Origin: Thermocrispum municipale DSM 44069
Lineage (GTDB): Bacteria; Actinomycetota; Actinomycetes; Mycobacteriales; Pseudonocardiaceae
NCBI RefSeq assembly: GCF_000427825.1
Contig: NZ_ATYT01000008.1
Location: 1 to 64,000, forward strand
Length of the DNA stretch: 64,000 nt
Reading direction: 5' to 3'
A program made the translations under genes and the position numbers. The notes beneath the pieces are model-generated. The model saw only the letters and a list, made by a program, of their open reading frames with translations. It was not told the DNA's origin and did no database searches. Positions 50,919-61,181 of the stretch are shown here, piece after piece (within the stretch, counting starts at the first letter, position 1; every line of letters starts with the position of its first letter).

Positions 50919-52070
50919 ATGCCGGACGCGCGGAAGCCACAGGCCATGACCATGCGACGGGTCCGCGACGCGGTCGAACGTGCACTGAACTGGCAAGACC
51001 TCGTCCAAGTGGCGAAGGCGTCGATCGCGGTCGTGGTGACCTGGCTACTGGCCAGGCACCTGCTGGCGTTGCCGCAACCGTTCCTCGCGCCCTACGCCGC
51101 GATGTTCCTGTTCGAGTCCACGGTGTACCGGTCCCTGCAGGCTGCCCGGCAGCAGATCGGTGCGGTCGGTGCCGGGGTGCTGCTCGGCGGGGTGGCGCAC
51201 GAGCTGATCGCGCTGCCGACCGCGGCGATCGGTGTCGTGGTGCCGGTCGGCCTGTTGCTCGGGCGGTGGCGACACTTCGGGTCGAGCGGTATCTGGGTGG
51301 CGGTCACCGCGCTGCTGGTGATCATCCAGGGGACGGTGAACGAACCGGAGTTGCTGGTCGACCGGTTGCTGGAGATCGCACTCGGAGCCGTGGTCGGCCT
51401 GACCATCAACATGCTCGTCTTCCCGCCGATCTACCTGCGGCGACCGCGCGAGGCGACCGCGGGCCTGGCTCGGGAACTCAGCGTGCTGCTGCGCGGGATC
51501 GCCGCGTCGCTGCGCGAGATCGACTCGCCCGATCTGGCCGCGAAATGGGAGGACGACGCGCGCACGGTGGAGAACCACGTCCGGCATGCGCACCAGGCTC
51601 AGCAGTGGAGCGACGAGAGCGCTCGGCTGAACCTTCGGCGCCGCGGGGAACGGAAGAACGTGGTCGACCGGTGGCAGCCGGCGGCGACCGCGTTGCGTCG
51701 CGCCTGGCCGCACCTGCGTGAACTGACCGAGGCGGCGTACGTCATCACCCACGAGCACGCCCCGTTCACCACGCCGGACGAGGACCTGCGCGGCGAGTTC
51801 GCCGATGTGCTCGATCACGTCGCCGATGCCGCGGCCGAGATGGGCATGCACGACGGCTCCAGCGACGACGCACAAGACCTGCTGCGGCGGGCCGACGACG
51901 GCCTCCGAGCCCTGGAGAAGCGGGTGGACGGGCATCACGGCCCGATCCAGACGGCTGCCGGGTTGGCGAGCCTGTTGTTGCCGACCCGCAAGGCCATCGC
52001 CGAGCTGCGGGGCGTGCCCACCGTGGAACGACCGGCGCAACCCCAGCCGAATGGGTATAGGTGGACGTAG
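50919..52070 (+). CDS. FUSC/aromatic acid exporter-like membrane protein
   Basis: A 383-residue protein; ATG 50919 is used, with ATG 50946 as an alternative. Four to five membrane segments lie in residues 28-175 (KASIAVVVTWLLARHLLALP; APYAAMFLFESTVYRSL; IGVVVPVGLLLG), as in FUSC domains. The C-terminal ~200 residues are helical and cytoplasmic. The group exports aromatic acids or other organic anions. Single-copy, half-size for a FUSC exporter, so it may work as an oligomer. Confidence 0.82.
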   Translation: MPDARKPQAMTMRRVRDAVERALNWQDLVQVAKASIAVVVTWLLARHLLALPQPFLAPYAAMFLFESTVYRSLQAARQQIGAVGAGVLLGGVAHELIALPTAAIGVVVPVGLLLGRWRHFGSSGIWVAVTALLVIIQGTVNEPELLVDRLLEIALGAVVGLTINMLVFPPIYLRRPREATAGLARELSVLLRGIAASLREIDSPDLAAKWEDDARTVENHVRHAHQAQQWSDESARLNLRRRGERKNVVDRWQPAATALRRAWPHLRELTEAAYVITHEHAPFTTPDEDLRGEFADVLDHVADAAAEMGMHDGSSDDAQDLLRRADDGLRALEKRVDGHHGPIQTAAGLASLLLPTRKAIAELRGVPTVERPAQPQPNGYRWT

Positions 52071-52078
52071 GGGGCGGT

Positions 52079-52102
52079 GTAACCGCACCCCTGGCCGGGT
52101 AC
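52079..52102 (+). promoter_or_regulatory. Possible SigB-type promoter
   Basis: GTAA (52079-52082), 14 bases, then GGGTAC (52097-52102), placed 30 bases before ATG 52133. It resembles the actinobacterial general-stress promoter pattern GTTT-n14-16-GGGTAY, with two mismatches in the -35. Suggestive only. Confidence 0.35.
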
Positions 52103-52132
52103 ACCGAGGAGTGCCTCACGGGAGGAGGATCG

Positions 52133-52315
52133 ATGACCGAGGAGTTCGGCGACCCCGCGATCGACAAGCCGGAGGCCGACCTGCTTGACCAGCAGCGGTC
52201 GACCAGGCCGGAACCGTCGGTGGAACCGGCCGCGCAGTTCGAAGCGTCCGACGGCGACCTGGCCGATCAGGCGACCACGGTGCGCATCGGCGAGGACGAC
52301 GAGTACACCGAATGA
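52133..52315 (+). CDS. Small acidic protein (60 aa)
   Basis: A 60-residue, very acidic, probably disordered protein (MTEEFGDPAIDKPEADLLDQ). ATG 52133 has an excellent GGAGGAGG. The PEADLLDQQ motif is like small uncharacterised stress-type proteins of actinobacteria. It overlaps the 28-aa membrane peptide by 4 bases. Confidence 0.8.
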   Translation: MTEEFGDPAIDKPEADLLDQQRSTRPEPSVEPAAQFEASDGDLADQATTVRIGEDDEYTE

Positions 52316-52398
52316 CCTCGCGGGCGGTTTTCGCCGCGTACTTGGTCATCATTGTCGGCGGCCTGCTGTATTTCCTGCTGGTCGCACTTCTCAAGTAG
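52312..52398 (+). CDS. Single-helix membrane peptide (28 aa)
   Basis: ATG 52312 overlaps the previous stop (ATGA) and reads 28 codons to TAG 52396-52398: short polar start, one membrane helix (VFAAYLVIIVGGLLYFLLVA) and a final Leu-Lys. The overlap and the clean hydrophobic helix argue that it is translated. Function unknown; it might bind the neighbouring DUF6766 membrane protein. Confidence 0.6.
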   Translation: MTSRAVFAAYLVIIVGGLLYFLLVALLK

Positions 52399-52408
52399 GG
52401 AGTGCCAG

Positions 52409-53128
52409 GTGGTCGACATCGCTCGGCCGGACGCAGGCGAGCAGCTGCCGCACTGGAAGCGCTTCGTGCGGGACAACGGGCTCGGCCTCGCATTCGGGCT
52501 GTTGTTCCTGCTCGCGCTGACCGGCCAGGCGTTCGCCGGCCTGGCCGCGTTCAACCACGAGCAGCTGATCAACGGTGGCGAACGGATCGGCTTGTTCGAC
52601 TTCGTCACCTCGGCCGAGTTCGCCGTCGACGTCGCGGAGAACTGGCAGTCGGAGTACCTGCAGTTCTTCCTCTACATCTTCGCCACGGTGTGGCTGGTGC
52701 AACGCGGCTCACCGGAGTCCAAGCCTGCGCACCGGATCGGGCCGGAGTCGGATCGGGACCAGCGGGTCGGTAGCCATGCGACCGAGGATTCGCCGGCATG
52801 GGCCCGAGCGGGCGGGTGGCGCACCACGGTGTTCTCCCGCTCGCTCGGCTTGATCATGCTGGCGATCTTCCTGCTCAGCTTGCTGACCCAAGCGGTGGCC
52901 GGGCAGGTGGCGTTCAACGCCGAGCAGCTGTCCGAGGGCGCGCACACGCTGTCGTTCGGTGAGTACGTGGTGTCCGCCGATTTCTGGAACCGCGCGCTGC
53001 AGAACTGGCAGTCGGAGTTCCTCGCCATCGGGTCGATGGCGGTGCTCAGCGTCTACCTGCGGCAGCGCGGCTCACCGGAATCGAAGCCGGTGGGCGCTCC
53101 ACACCACGAGACCGACGTCAGCGGCTAG
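52409..53128 (+). CDS. DUF6766-like membrane protein with internal duplication
   Basis: A 239-residue protein from GTG 52409 (GGGAG upstream). It has two similar halves: residues ~25-105 and ~145-232. Each holds a membrane helix (LLALTGQAFAGLAAFN / LLSLLTQAVAGQVAFN), an FNxEQL motif, an AEF/ADF-x-NWQSE segment, a second helix and the ending QRGSPESKP. Two-fold repeat suggests a pseudo-symmetric membrane protein of four helices. Function unknown. Confidence 0.8.
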   Translation: MVDIARPDAGEQLPHWKRFVRDNGLGLAFGLLFLLALTGQAFAGLAAFNHEQLINGGERIGLFDFVTSAEFAVDVAENWQSEYLQFFLYIFATVWLVQRGSPESKPAHRIGPESDRDQRVGSHATEDSPAWARAGGWRTTVFSRSLGLIMLAIFLLSLLTQAVAGQVAFNAEQLSEGAHTLSFGEYVVSADFWNRALQNWQSEFLAIGSMAVLSVYLRQRGSPESKPVGAPHHETDVSG

Positions 53129-53982
53129 GCGGGCGTGGTCTCGCCACCCAGTGCGGCCAGCACCTGCCCGCTGTAGTACGAGGACAAGCGCTCCGATGCC
53201 AGGAACACGTATGACGGTGCGAGCTCGTCGGGTTGGGCGGCGCGCTCCATCGGTGCTTGCTCACCGAACGACCCGACCCGCTCGGGCGGGAACGTCGCCG
53301 GGATCAGCGGGGTCCACACCGGGCCCGGTGCGACGCAGTTGACCCGGATCTTGCGATCGGTCAGCGCCTGCGCCATCGAGCGGGTCCACGCGATGATCGC
53401 GCCTTTGGTCGCCGAGTAGTCGATCAACGTCTTGTTGCCGCGCAGCCCGTTGACCGACCCCGAGTTGATGACGCACGAGCTTTCCTTGAGATGGGGCAGC
53501 GCGGCGGCCGTCACCCGGAAATAGCTGTGCATGTTCACCGCGAACGTGTGCAGCCACTGTTCGTCGGTGAGCTCCTCGGGCGAGTCGACCGGCTGCTGGG
53601 TGGCGACGTTGTTCACCAGGATGTCCAGCCGCCCGAACGCGCTGAGTGTGTCGGTCACGACGTCCCGACACTGCGCGGCCTCGGCGAGGTCGCCCGGCAG
53701 CAGCAGACATCGCCTGCCTTCCGCGCGGACCAGATCCGCGGTGGTCCGGGCGTCCTCGTGTTCGTCGAGGTAGGCCACCGCGACGTCGGCGCCTTCTTTG
53801 GCGAACGCGATGGCGACCGCCCTGCCGATGCCGGAATCGCCGCCGGTGATCAGGGCGGCGCGGCCGTCGAGCAGACCGCGGCCGAGGTAGCCCTCCATCC
53901 GATCCTGCGGGTGCGGCTCCATGTCGCCGGTCGCGCCGGGCGCGGTCTGTTGTTGCTGTGGTTGGTCTCCGGAAACGGACAT
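53125..53982 (-). CDS. SDR-family oxidoreductase (YghA/GsiB-like)
   Basis: A 285-residue SDR; ATG 53982 has GGAG close upstream (ATG 54018 would add 12 residues). A PHPQDRMEGYLGRGLLDGRA lead precedes the cofactor motif TGGDSGIGRA; then NNVA, an INSGS active-site strand and YSATK. Ending VLAALGGETTPA. This subgroup is stress-induced in many bacteria. Its stop shares bases with the stop of the convergent DUF6766 gene (CTAG, 53125-53128). Confidence 0.9.
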   Translation of the reverse strand: MSVSGDQPQQQQTAPGATGDMEPHPQDRMEGYLGRGLLDGRAALITGGDSGIGRAVAIAFAKEGADVAVAYLDEHEDARTTADLVRAEGRRCLLLPGDLAEAAQCRDVVTDTLSAFGRLDILVNNVATQQPVDSPEELTDEQWLHTFAVNMHSYFRVTAAALPHLKESSCVINSGSVNGLRGNKTLIDYSATKGAIIAWTRSMAQALTDRKIRVNCVAPGPVWTPLIPATFPPERVGSFGEQAPMERAAQPDELAPSYVFLASERLSSYYSGQVLAALGGETTPA

Positions 53983-54030
53983 GGGGACTCCATTCCGCGG
54001 CGGCGCCGCGTCGGTCATGAGTGGATTGGT

Positions 54031-54456
54031 TCAGCGCTCGGTGTCGCCGGTGGACACCGGGCGAGCGTCACGCGCGGTCTGGTTGAACGCGACGTACAGG
54101 CCGGCGGGGATGGTCAGCGCGTAGATCACGACGTTGCCCCAGCCGATGTTGAACGCCACGTCCGGATTGGGGTCGACGGCGGCCGGAATGCCGTAGGCGA
54201 ACAAACCGAGGGCGACCACCGCCACCGCCATACCGAACACGCGACGGGCTACGGGCACGGCCAGGAGCGTCACCAGCAGTGCGGCGACACCGATGGCCGC
54301 ATGCACCACGGTGAGGATGGCGTCCACGCCGAATCCGGCGACCATGTTCTCGCCGTAGGCGCGGGCCAGTGATCGGGGTGCGAGCACCAGCGCGGCCAGC
54401 GCGACGAGGAGATAGAACGCCGCGAGGACCGCGGTGATCGAGCGAGCGCGAGTCAT
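54031..54456 (-). CDS. DUF4383-family membrane protein
   Basis: A 141-residue protein with four membrane segments, starting MTRARSITAVLAAFYLLVAL and holding the DUF4383-like HAAIGVAALL, GWGNVVIYALTIPAG. Function unknown; common in actinobacterial stress loci. It lies just upstream of the SDR gene on the same strand, so the two are probably co-transcribed. Confidence 0.82.
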   Translation of the reverse strand: MTRARSITAVLAAFYLLVALAALVLAPRSLARAYGENMVAGFGVDAILTVVHAAIGVAALLVTLLAVPVARRVFGMAVAVVALGLFAYGIPAAVDPNPDVAFNIGWGNVVIYALTIPAGLYVAFNQTARDARPVSTGDTER

Positions 54457-54790
54457 GGCCGCTGACTACCCCCGGGGTTGATCGGCGAATCGTGGCGGGG
54501 ACCTGCCGGTTCTCGAGCTGAGTCAGGGTGTAGCGCAGCGCACATACCCCAACGGCCATGGACAGGGGACTGGCCCCGGGCGGTGGTCCGGGGCCAGTCC
54601 GCGAAGGCCGGGAAGGGGCGTCCCGGACCTCGGCGACCGTCCTCGCTCTGGTGCCTACCGGCGCGGACGGTGTGGCTGTGCTTTACAAGGCGGCTACCCA
54701 GCCTCGCGTGGGCCAACACACAGCCCTCACCCCGGTAGCGGACCAGGCCCGGTGGGTATCCAGGGGAAAGCAGTCAACGAGAGGAAACCC
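54457..54790. other. Non-coding gap with divergent promoters
   Basis: 334 bases without a convincing gene, between DUF4383 (leftward) and the SRPBCC gene (rightward). It holds a GGCC-rich imperfect inverted repeat (54570-54600) (CTGGCCCCGGGC... GGGGCCAG) and the SigB-like motif at 54735-54759. Nothing else is seen. Confidence 0.6.
54735..54759 (+). promoter_or_regulatory. Possible SigB-type promoter
   Basis: GTAG (54735-54738), 15 bases, then GGGTAT (54754-54759), 31 bases before ATG 54791. The -10 is a full match to the general-stress pattern GGGTAY; the -35 is partial. Fits the stress-type genes around it. Confidence 0.4.
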
Positions 54791-55249
54791 ATGAGCACGA
54801 TCACCGCTTCGGTCGACGTGAACGCCCCGATCGCCCCGGTCTACGACCAGTGGACGCAGTTCGAGACGTTCCCCCAATTCATGGAAGGCGTTGACCGTGT
54901 TCAGCAGATGACGCCCACCAAGACGCATTGGGACATCTCGGTCGCCGGTGTCCGGCGCGAGTTCGACGCCACCATCACCGAGCAGCATCCTCAGGAGCGC
55001 GTGGCGTGGAAATCGGACAACGGCCCGCAGCACGCGGGCGTCATCACGTTCCACCGCCTCGACGACAACCAGACCAGGGTGACCGCCCAGATGGACATCG
55101 ACCCGGAAGGCTTCGCCGAGAACGTGGCCGACAAGGCGGGTCTGCTCAATCAGCGGGTGAAGGGTGACCTGAACCGGTTCAAGGAGTTCATCGAGCAGCG
55201 CGGCCACGCCACCGGCGGCTGGCACGGCGACATCGAGCGCCCGCACTGA
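54791..55249 (+). CDS. SRPBCC (polyketide cyclase/COQ10-like) protein
   Basis: A 152-residue START-fold protein: ITASVDVNAPIAPVYDQWTQ opening, FPQFMEGVDRVQQM, then a long C-terminal helix (NVADKAGLLNQRVKGDLNRF). It should bind a hydrophobic ligand. ATG 54791 has GAGAGGAAA upstream. This COQ10-like subgroup is frequent among osmotic or general-stress genes in actinobacteria. Confidence 0.88.
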   Translation: MSTITASVDVNAPIAPVYDQWTQFETFPQFMEGVDRVQQMTPTKTHWDISVAGVRREFDATITEQHPQERVAWKSDNGPQHAGVITFHRLDDNQTRVTAQMDIDPEGFAENVADKAGLLNQRVKGDLNRFKEFIEQRGHATGGWHGDIERPH

Positions 55250-55646
55250 CGGTCGCAGCACAGCCCTGTGCCGTCGTGCGCCTTCCGGCGTGCGGCGGCA
55301 CAGTCATGTGAGCGGCCCGGCGAGGCCCTGCTGCCGATCCGGGCAGCCGAGTGCCATGAACCACTCTCGCTGCCACGAGCCGTGTGTCGTGAACCAGGAG
55401 TGTGCGCGTATCGGCGCTGCGCCATCCGAGGAGCCCACGCAGTCGTAGGGAGACCGGCGGCCGTAGGGGAGACCGGCGGCCGTAGGGGAGGGTCGCCACC
55501 CGCGGCCACAGTTGTCGTCGGATCGCGCCGCTCACCGAGACGACCAGGCATCGCGGGGCCCGGCACCGACACGGTGCGATCCGCTGCCGCACGTATGGTG
55601 CGCCCCGCGCGCAACCCTCAGACTTCCACCGCGATGTCGGCCCGAG
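55250..55646. other. Non-coding stretch with a short tandem repeat
   Basis: 397 bases without a supported gene between convergent SRPBCC and VOC genes. It contains a 19-bp tandem repeat at about 55,446-55,495 (GTAGGGGAGACCGGCGGCC, two and a half copies with one base difference) and a short GCACAG-CC-CTGTGC dyad near 55,257. No terminator with a long stem is seen. Confidence 0.55.
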
Positions 55647-56102
55647 TCAGGCCGCGGCGCAGAACTCGTTGCCCTCCGGGTCCTGCATCAGCCACCAGTG
55701 GCCGGCAGGCCCCTTGTCGAGCTCCTGCACCCGCCGCGCGCCCAGCGACTCGAGCCGAGTCACCAACGCGTCCAGTCCCTCTTCGCCCGCGTGTACGTCG
55801 ATGTGCAGCCGGTTCTTGACCGACTTGCCCTCCGGCACGTCCTGGAACAGGATCCTGCGGCCCCGTCCGATGCCGGACACCTCGTCGAACGGGTCGTCCG
55901 GGTGCCGGATCGCGGCGAAACCGCGGAAATTCTTGCGGCCACGGTGTTCGATCACCGCGGCTTCCGGCAGCTGACCGCCCGCGAGCAGCTGGTCGATCAA
56001 CGTGCCGGGATCTTCCACCTCGTAGCCGAGCGCCGCCGCCCAGAAATCGGCGATGGCGGGAGCGTTCCGGCTGTCCACGACCAGCTTCCAGTGCAATGCC
56101 AT
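55647..56102 (-). CDS. VOC-superfamily (glyoxalase-like) protein
   Basis: A 151-residue vicinal-oxygen-chelate protein: [20 protein letters not shown] opening, [20 protein letters not shown] in the second module and QDPEGNEFC at the end. Metal ligands are suggested by His/Glu at these places. Function unknown; glyoxalase, dioxygenase or antibiotic-binding roles occur in the superfamily. Confidence 0.85.
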   Translation of the reverse strand: MALHWKLVVDSRNAPAIADFWAAALGYEVEDPGTLIDQLLAGGQLPEAAVIEHRGRKNFRGFAAIRHPDDPFDEVSGIGRGRRILFQDVPEGKSVKNRLHIDVHAGEEGLDALVTRLESLGARRVQELDKGPAGHWWLMQDPEGNEFCAAA

Positions 56103-56141
56103 ACCGCCGTTATAGCGGCAGGCACCGACAGTCTCACCGGT

Positions 56142-56426
56142 TCACGGGCTGTGCCCGTCCGGCGCGTGGCCGAACAGTCGCACCGCCGTGCGGTCGTCGG
56201 CGAACACCGAGATCACGTACGTGTCGAACTCCTTGCCGCGCTCCGCGGCCCAGGCCATCACTTCGCCGATGTCGGCGTCCTCGACCCGGCAGGTGTCGCT
56301 CTCGTAGCCCATCTCCTCGGCGGCGGCGCCGTCCACCGGGGTCTGCCGTCGCCAGAAGGTGACGAGGTACGCGGGGAAGTCGACCTCGGCCTCGACAACG
56401 CGCGGATCGATGCCGTCTACTCTCAT
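56142..56426 (-). CDS. Unrecognised 94-aa protein
   Basis: A 94-residue acidic protein ([60 protein letters not shown]). It is 6 bases from the gyrA-like stop and on the same strand. The pattern is of a small alpha/beta protein; no family named. Codon use is normal for the genome, so it is probably real. Confidence 0.65.
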   Translation of the reverse strand: MRVDGIDPRVVEAEVDFPAYLVTFWRRQTPVDGAAAEEMGYESDTCRVEDADIGEVMAWAAERGKEFDTYVISVFADDRTAVRLFGHAPDGHSP

Positions 56427-56432
56427 CCGGCC

Positions 56433-58919
56433 TCAGCCTCGCTCGACCAGATGCCCGACGACGTGCGGGATCCGGCAGTCGTGCCCGGAGCCGTCCCGCC
56501 GCGGATCCACCTCGGGCAGGTCGATCGGCTCGCCGTTGCTCGCCGACCCCACCGGCCGTGGACCCGCCCAGGCCAGAACCAGCCGCGACTCGCCTTTGAG
56601 GAACCGCTGCGCCCGCACACCACCGGTGGCGCGTCCCTTGGCCGGGAACTCCGACAGCGGGGTCACCTTCGCGCTCTTCTCGGTCGCCGTGACCACCATC
56701 GGCTCGCCGTGCTCCGGATCGTCCGTGGCCACGGCACCGAAGAACACCACGCGAGCGTCGCCGCTGAGCTTGACACCGGCCATGCCGCCGCCCTTGAGAC
56801 CTTGCGGCCGAACCAGCGAAGCGGAATACCGCAACAGCGACGCTGCGGACGTGACGAACACCAGCGTCTGCTCAGCGCTGGTCAGCCAGGTGGCGCCGAT
56901 GACGCGGTCGCCGTCCTTGAGCGAGATCACGTCGAACTCGTCGGATCGCACCGGCCAGTCGGGCGCGCACACCTTCACCACGCCCTTCTCGGTACCGAGA
57001 GCGAGACCCGGAGAACCGGCGGCCTGCTCACCCAGCGGGGCGAGCCCGACCACTGTCTCGCCTGCTTCCAACGGCACGAGCTCGGTGACCGGAATGCCGC
57101 CGCCGATCGACACGGTGCCCTCCTGTTCGGGCAGCACCGGCAGCGGGAGCACGTCGGTCTTGAACGCCCGGCCTCGACTGGTGATGAGCAGGACCCGGCC
57201 GCGCGCGGTGGAGTGCACCAGCGCGGCCACCGCGTCGTGCTTCGCGCGACCCTTGCGCCTGCGCTTCTCCGGCACCTCCTCGGACTCGGCCGCGGTCCGC
57301 GCCAGCAGACCGGACGCCGACAGGATCACCTGGCACGGGTCGTCGCTGACCTCCAACGGCCCGGCGGGCTGGGAGGCCGCCAGCACTTCCTTGAGGTCGC
57401 CGTCGATCAACGACGTCCGGCGCGGGGTGGCGAACTCGGCGGCCACCTGCGCCAGCTCGTCGGACACCACCTGTTTGAGCACTGCCTCGTCGTCGAGGAT
57501 CTTGTTCAGCTCGGCGATCTCCGCGCGCAGCTTGTCGTGCTCGGCGTCCAGCTCGAGCTTGTCGTACTTCGTCAGCCTGCGCAGCGGGGTGTCCAGGATG
57601 TAGGTGGCCTGTATCTCGGTCAGCTCGAACTCGCGCATCAGGCCTTCCTTGGCGGTCTGGGCGTTCTCGCTGCCGCGGATCAGCGCGATCACCTTGTCGA
57701 TGTCCAGCAGCGCCTTGATCAAACCCTCGACCAGGTGCAGCCGCTCCTCGCGCTTGCGGCGGCGGTACTTGGTGCGGCGGGTGACGACGTCGTAGCGGTG
57801 CCGCAGGAACACCTCGAGCAGCTGTTTGAGTCCGAGCGTCTGCGGCCGGCCGTCGACCAGCACCAGGTTGTTGATGCCGAACGACTGTTCCATCGGCGTC
57901 AACCGGTACAGGTCGGCCAGCAGTGCCTGCGGGTTCACCCCGACCTTGCACTCGATCACCAACCGGGTGCCGTTCTCCCGGTCGGTCAGGTCCTTGACGT
58001 CGGCGATGCCGGTGAGCCGCTTGGACTTGGTGACTTCCTCGGTGATCTTCTCGATGATCTTCTCCGGGCCGACCGCGTACGGCAGCTCGGTCACCGTGAT
58101 GGCCTGCCTGCCTCGGCTGCCCGGCAGCGGCCCGATCTCCACCTTCGAGCGCATCCGCACCACGCCGCGCCCGGTCTCGTACGCCCTGCGCACCTCGTCC
58201 AGGCCCAGCAGCTGGCCGCCGGTCGGCAGGTCCGGGCCGGGGACGAACTCCATCAGCTTGTCCAGCGTGGCGTCGGGGTGCTCGATCAGCCACCGCGCCG
58301 CGTTGATCACCTCGCCCAGGTTGTGCGGGATCATGTTGGTCGCCATCCCGACCGCGATCCCGGACGTGCCGTTGACCAGCAGGTTCGGGAACGCCGCGGG
58401 CAGCACCGACGGCTCCTGCAGCGACCCGTCGTAGTTCGGCCGGAAGTCGACGGTGTCCTCGCCCAGCTCGCCGACCATCAGCATGGCCTCGGGCGACAAC
58501 CGGGCCTCGGTGTACCGGCTGGCCGCCGGGCCGTCGTCCGGCGACCCGAAGTTGCCGTGCCCGTCCACCAGCGGCACGTTCAGCGAGAAGTCCTGCGCCA
58601 GGCGCACCATGGCGTCGTAGATCGCGGTGTCACCGTGCGGGTGGTACTTACCCATCACGTCGCCGACCACGCGCGACGACTTCACGTACGCGTGCCCGGG
58701 CCGGTAACCGTTCTCGTTCATCGAGTAGAGGATTCGGCGGTGTACCGGCTTGAGTCCGTCACGCGCATCGGGCAGGGCGCGGGAGTGGATGACCGAGTAG
58801 GCGTACTCCAGGTACGACTGCTCGATCTCGGTCTTCACCGGGCTGTCGTAGACGCGCGCGCCCGCGTTGTCGAACGCGGACGGGTCGATACGACTGGTCG
58901 GGCCGGTGCGGCGTGCCAT
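56433..58919 (-). CDS. parC: Type IIA topoisomerase subunit A (GyrA/ParC-like)
   Basis: An 828-residue subunit; ATG 58919 has GAGGAG upstream. Motifs: [37 protein letters not shown], the active-site Tyr in [11 protein letters not shown], and a C-terminal beta-pinwheel from about residue 510 (repeats like [17 protein letters not shown] and [17 protein letters not shown]). It cuts and rejoins DNA together with the GyrB/ParE-like subunit upstream. The pair is separate from the usual oriC gyrBA and more like the actinobacterial topoisomerase IV (ParC); no strict GyrA-box (QRRGGKG) is seen, which agrees. Confidence 0.88.
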   Translation of the reverse strand: MARRTGPTSRIDPSAFDNAGARVYDSPVKTEIEQSYLEYAYSVIHSRALPDARDGLKPVHRRILYSMNENGYRPGHAYVKSSRVVGDVMGKYHPHGDTAIYDAMVRLAQDFSLNVPLVDGHGNFGSPDDGPAASRYTEARLSPEAMLMVGELGEDTVDFRPNYDGSLQEPSVLPAAFPNLLVNGTSGIAVGMATNMIPHNLGEVINAARWLIEHPDATLDKLMEFVPGPDLPTGGQLLGLDEVRRAYETGRGVVRMRSKVEIGPLPGSRGRQAITVTELPYAVGPEKIIEKITEEVTKSKRLTGIADVKDLTDRENGTRLVIECKVGVNPQALLADLYRLTPMEQSFGINNLVLVDGRPQTLGLKQLLEVFLRHRYDVVTRRTKYRRRKREERLHLVEGLIKALLDIDKVIALIRGSENAQTAKEGLMREFELTEIQATYILDTPLRRLTKYDKLELDAEHDKLRAEIAELNKILDDEAVLKQVVSDELAQVAAEFATPRRTSLIDGDLKEVLAASQPAGPLEVSDDPCQVILSASGLLARTAAESEEVPEKRRRKGRAKHDAVAALVHSTARGRVLLITSRGRAFKTDVLPLPVLPEQEGTVSIGGGIPVTELVPLEAGETVVGLAPLGEQAAGSPGLALGTEKGVVKVCAPDWPVRSDEFDVISLKDGDRVIGATWLTSAEQTLVFVTSAASLLRYSASLVRPQGLKGGGMAGVKLSGDARVVFFGAVATDDPEHGEPMVVTATEKSAKVTPLSEFPAKGRATGGVRAQRFLKGESRLVLAWAGPRPVGSASNGEPIDLPEVDPRRDGSGHDCRIPHVVGHLVERG

Positions 58920-58967
58920 GGTGTGGCTCCTCGGATAGCGCTACGCGTACGAAGGATCGGATGCGGG

Positions 58968-61025
58968 TCAGATGTCGATGGCGGCCTGGTCGACGCGCGA
59001 GGACGACTCCACCAACCAGTTGCGGCGGGGCTCGACCTTCTCGCCCATCAGCAGCTCCAGCGCGGCCTCGGCCGCCTCGGCGTCCTCCAACGTGATGCGG
59101 CGGACCGACCTGGTCGCGGGGTTCATCGTGGTGGCCCACAGCTCGTCGGCGTCCATCTCACCGAGGCCCTTGAACCGCGGCACCGGCTTGACCACCTGGT
59201 GACCGGCCTTCTCCAACCGGGCCACGGTCTGCTCCATCTCGCGCTGGGTGAACGTGTAGTGGGTCTGCGGGTTGCGCCCCTTGGTCATCACCTTGTGCAA
59301 CGGCGGCATCGCCGCGTACAGCCGCCCCTCGGTGATCACCGGCCGCATGTACTTGGCGAACAAGGTGATCAACAAGGTGCGGATGTGCGAGCCGTCCACG
59401 TCCGCGTCGGCCATCAGGATGACCCGGCCGTAGCGCATCGCCGAGATGTCGAACGTGCGGCCGGTGCCTGCGCCGAGCACCTGGACGATCGCGGCGATCT
59501 CGGCGTTCTTCAACGTGTCGGCCAGGCTGGCCTTCTGCACGTTGAGGATCTTGCCGCGCAGCGGAAGCAGCGCCTGGTACTCCGACGCCCGCGCCATCCT
59601 GGCCGAGCCGAGCGCGCTGTCACCTTCGACGAGGAACAGTTCGCTGCGAGCCACGCCGGTGGTCCGGCAGTCCACCAGTTTCGGCGGCATCGCCGCGCCC
59701 TCCAGCGCGGTCTTCCGCCTGGCCGCGTCCTTCTGCTGCTTCTGGACCAGGCGGACGCGCGCCGCGTCGACCACCTTCTGCAGCACGACCTTGGCTTCGG
59801 ACTTGGTCCTGCGTGCCTGCGTCCACGCCTTGACCTCACGCTCGACGATCTGCTGCACCACCTTGGTGATGCCCGCGGTGGACAGCTCGTCCTTGGTCTG
59901 CGAGGTGAACTGCGGCTCCGGAATCCGCACGTGCACCACCGCGGTCATGCCCTCGAGCACGTCATCCAGCGTCGGCAGGCTCTCCTTGGCCTTGAGCAGA
60001 CCGCGAGTGCGGGAGATCGCGTCGTTGATCGCGCGGAGCACCCCCCGCTCGAAACCCTTGCGGTGCGTGCCGCCGTGCTGGTTGCGGATGGTGTTGGTGA
60101 AGCACTCGACGATGCGCTCGTAACCGGTGCCCCAGCGCAGCGCGACCTCGACCTCCGCGCGGCGCTCGACATTGGAGCGCATCACGCCGTTGGCGTCGGC
60201 CGCGTTCTCCTTGTAGGTGCCTTCGCCGGAGATGACCAGCGTCCCGGACACCGCCTTCTCGTCGCTGGGCGACAGGAAGTCGACCATGTCGAGCAGGCCG
60301 TTCGGGAAGTGGAAGACCTCTTCGGAGATCTCGTCCTCCGTCGCGCGGCGCAGCACGTACTGCACGCCCGGCACCAGGAACGCGGTGTTGCGCATCTTCT
60401 GCCGCACCGCTTCCACGTCCAGCGCGGCGCCCGACTCGAAGTAGCGGGAGTCGTACCAGTACCTGGTCGACGTGCCGGTGGACTCGCCGCGCTTCATCTT
60501 GCGCACGACCCGCAGACCGGACCGCTCGGTGAACCGGGCCTTCGGGCCGGGTCCGGCGAACTCGCCCGGCCTGCCGTGCGCGAACGAGATCTCGTGGACC
60601 TTGCCGTCTCGCTTGACCACGACGTCCATGCGGTGCGACAGCGCGTTGACCGCGGAGGCGCCGACGCCGTGCAGGCCACCGGAGGTCTTGTACCCGGACC
60701 CGCCGAACTTGCCGCCGGCGTGCAGCCGGGTGAGCACGAGCTCGACCCCGCTCAGGCCGGACTTGGCGTGCACGTCGGTCGGGATCCCACGCCCGTCGTC
60801 ATCGACCTGGACACTGCCGTCGGCGTGCAGGGTCACCACGATGCGGGTGGCGTGACCCGCGACGCCCTCGTCGGTCGAGTTGTCCAGGATCTCCGACAGC
60901 AAATGGTTGATACCCCGGCTGTCGGTCGACCCGATGTACATCCCGGGACGCTTGCGTACCGCCTCGAGGCCTTCGAGGTGGGTCAGGTCATCCGCCCCGT
61001 ACAGGGGCTCCACGGTGGCAGTCAC
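58968..61025 (-). CDS. parE: Type IIA topoisomerase subunit B (GyrB/ParE-like)
   Basis: A 685-residue subunit from GTG 61025. ATPase (GHKL) motifs: [14 protein letters not shown] with the catalytic Glu, [11 protein letters not shown] and [15 protein letters not shown]; Toprim motifs: [16 protein letters not shown] and [14 protein letters not shown]. It powers strand passage by the ParC-like subunit, 48 bases downstream. Longer than strict GyrB Toprim-only forms but without the large gyrase insertion, consistent with ParE. Confidence 0.9.
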   Translation of the reverse strand: MTATVEPLYGADDLTHLEGLEAVRKRPGMYIGSTDSRGINHLLSEILDNSTDEGVAGHATRIVVTLHADGSVQVDDDGRGIPTDVHAKSGLSGVELVLTRLHAGGKFGGSGYKTSGGLHGVGASAVNALSHRMDVVVKRDGKVHEISFAHGRPGEFAGPGPKARFTERSGLRVVRKMKRGESTGTSTRYWYDSRYFESGAALDVEAVRQKMRNTAFLVPGVQYVLRRATEDEISEEVFHFPNGLLDMVDFLSPSDEKAVSGTLVISGEGTYKENAADANGVMRSNVERRAEVEVALRWGTGYERIVECFTNTIRNQHGGTHRKGFERGVLRAINDAISRTRGLLKAKESLPTLDDVLEGMTAVVHVRIPEPQFTSQTKDELSTAGITKVVQQIVEREVKAWTQARRTKSEAKVVLQKVVDAARVRLVQKQQKDAARRKTALEGAAMPPKLVDCRTTGVARSELFLVEGDSALGSARMARASEYQALLPLRGKILNVQKASLADTLKNAEIAAIVQVLGAGTGRTFDISAMRYGRVILMADADVDGSHIRTLLITLFAKYMRPVITEGRLYAAMPPLHKVMTKGRNPQTHYTFTQREMEQTVARLEKAGHQVVKPVPRFKGLGEMDADELWATTMNPATRSVRRITLEDAEAAEAALELLMGEKVEPRRNWLVESSSRVDQAAIDI

Positions 61026-61181
61026 GGCCGTGAAGGTTATCCCGGTCGGCTGACAAAGCTGCGGACGCGCGCCGTGGGATGTGCGACCTGTGACGCAAAC
61101 CGGACTCGAACTACGGAATACCGGCGGAATCCGGATGGTTGCAGTGGGAAGAACTTGATCTCCAGCGCAAGGACCACAGGC

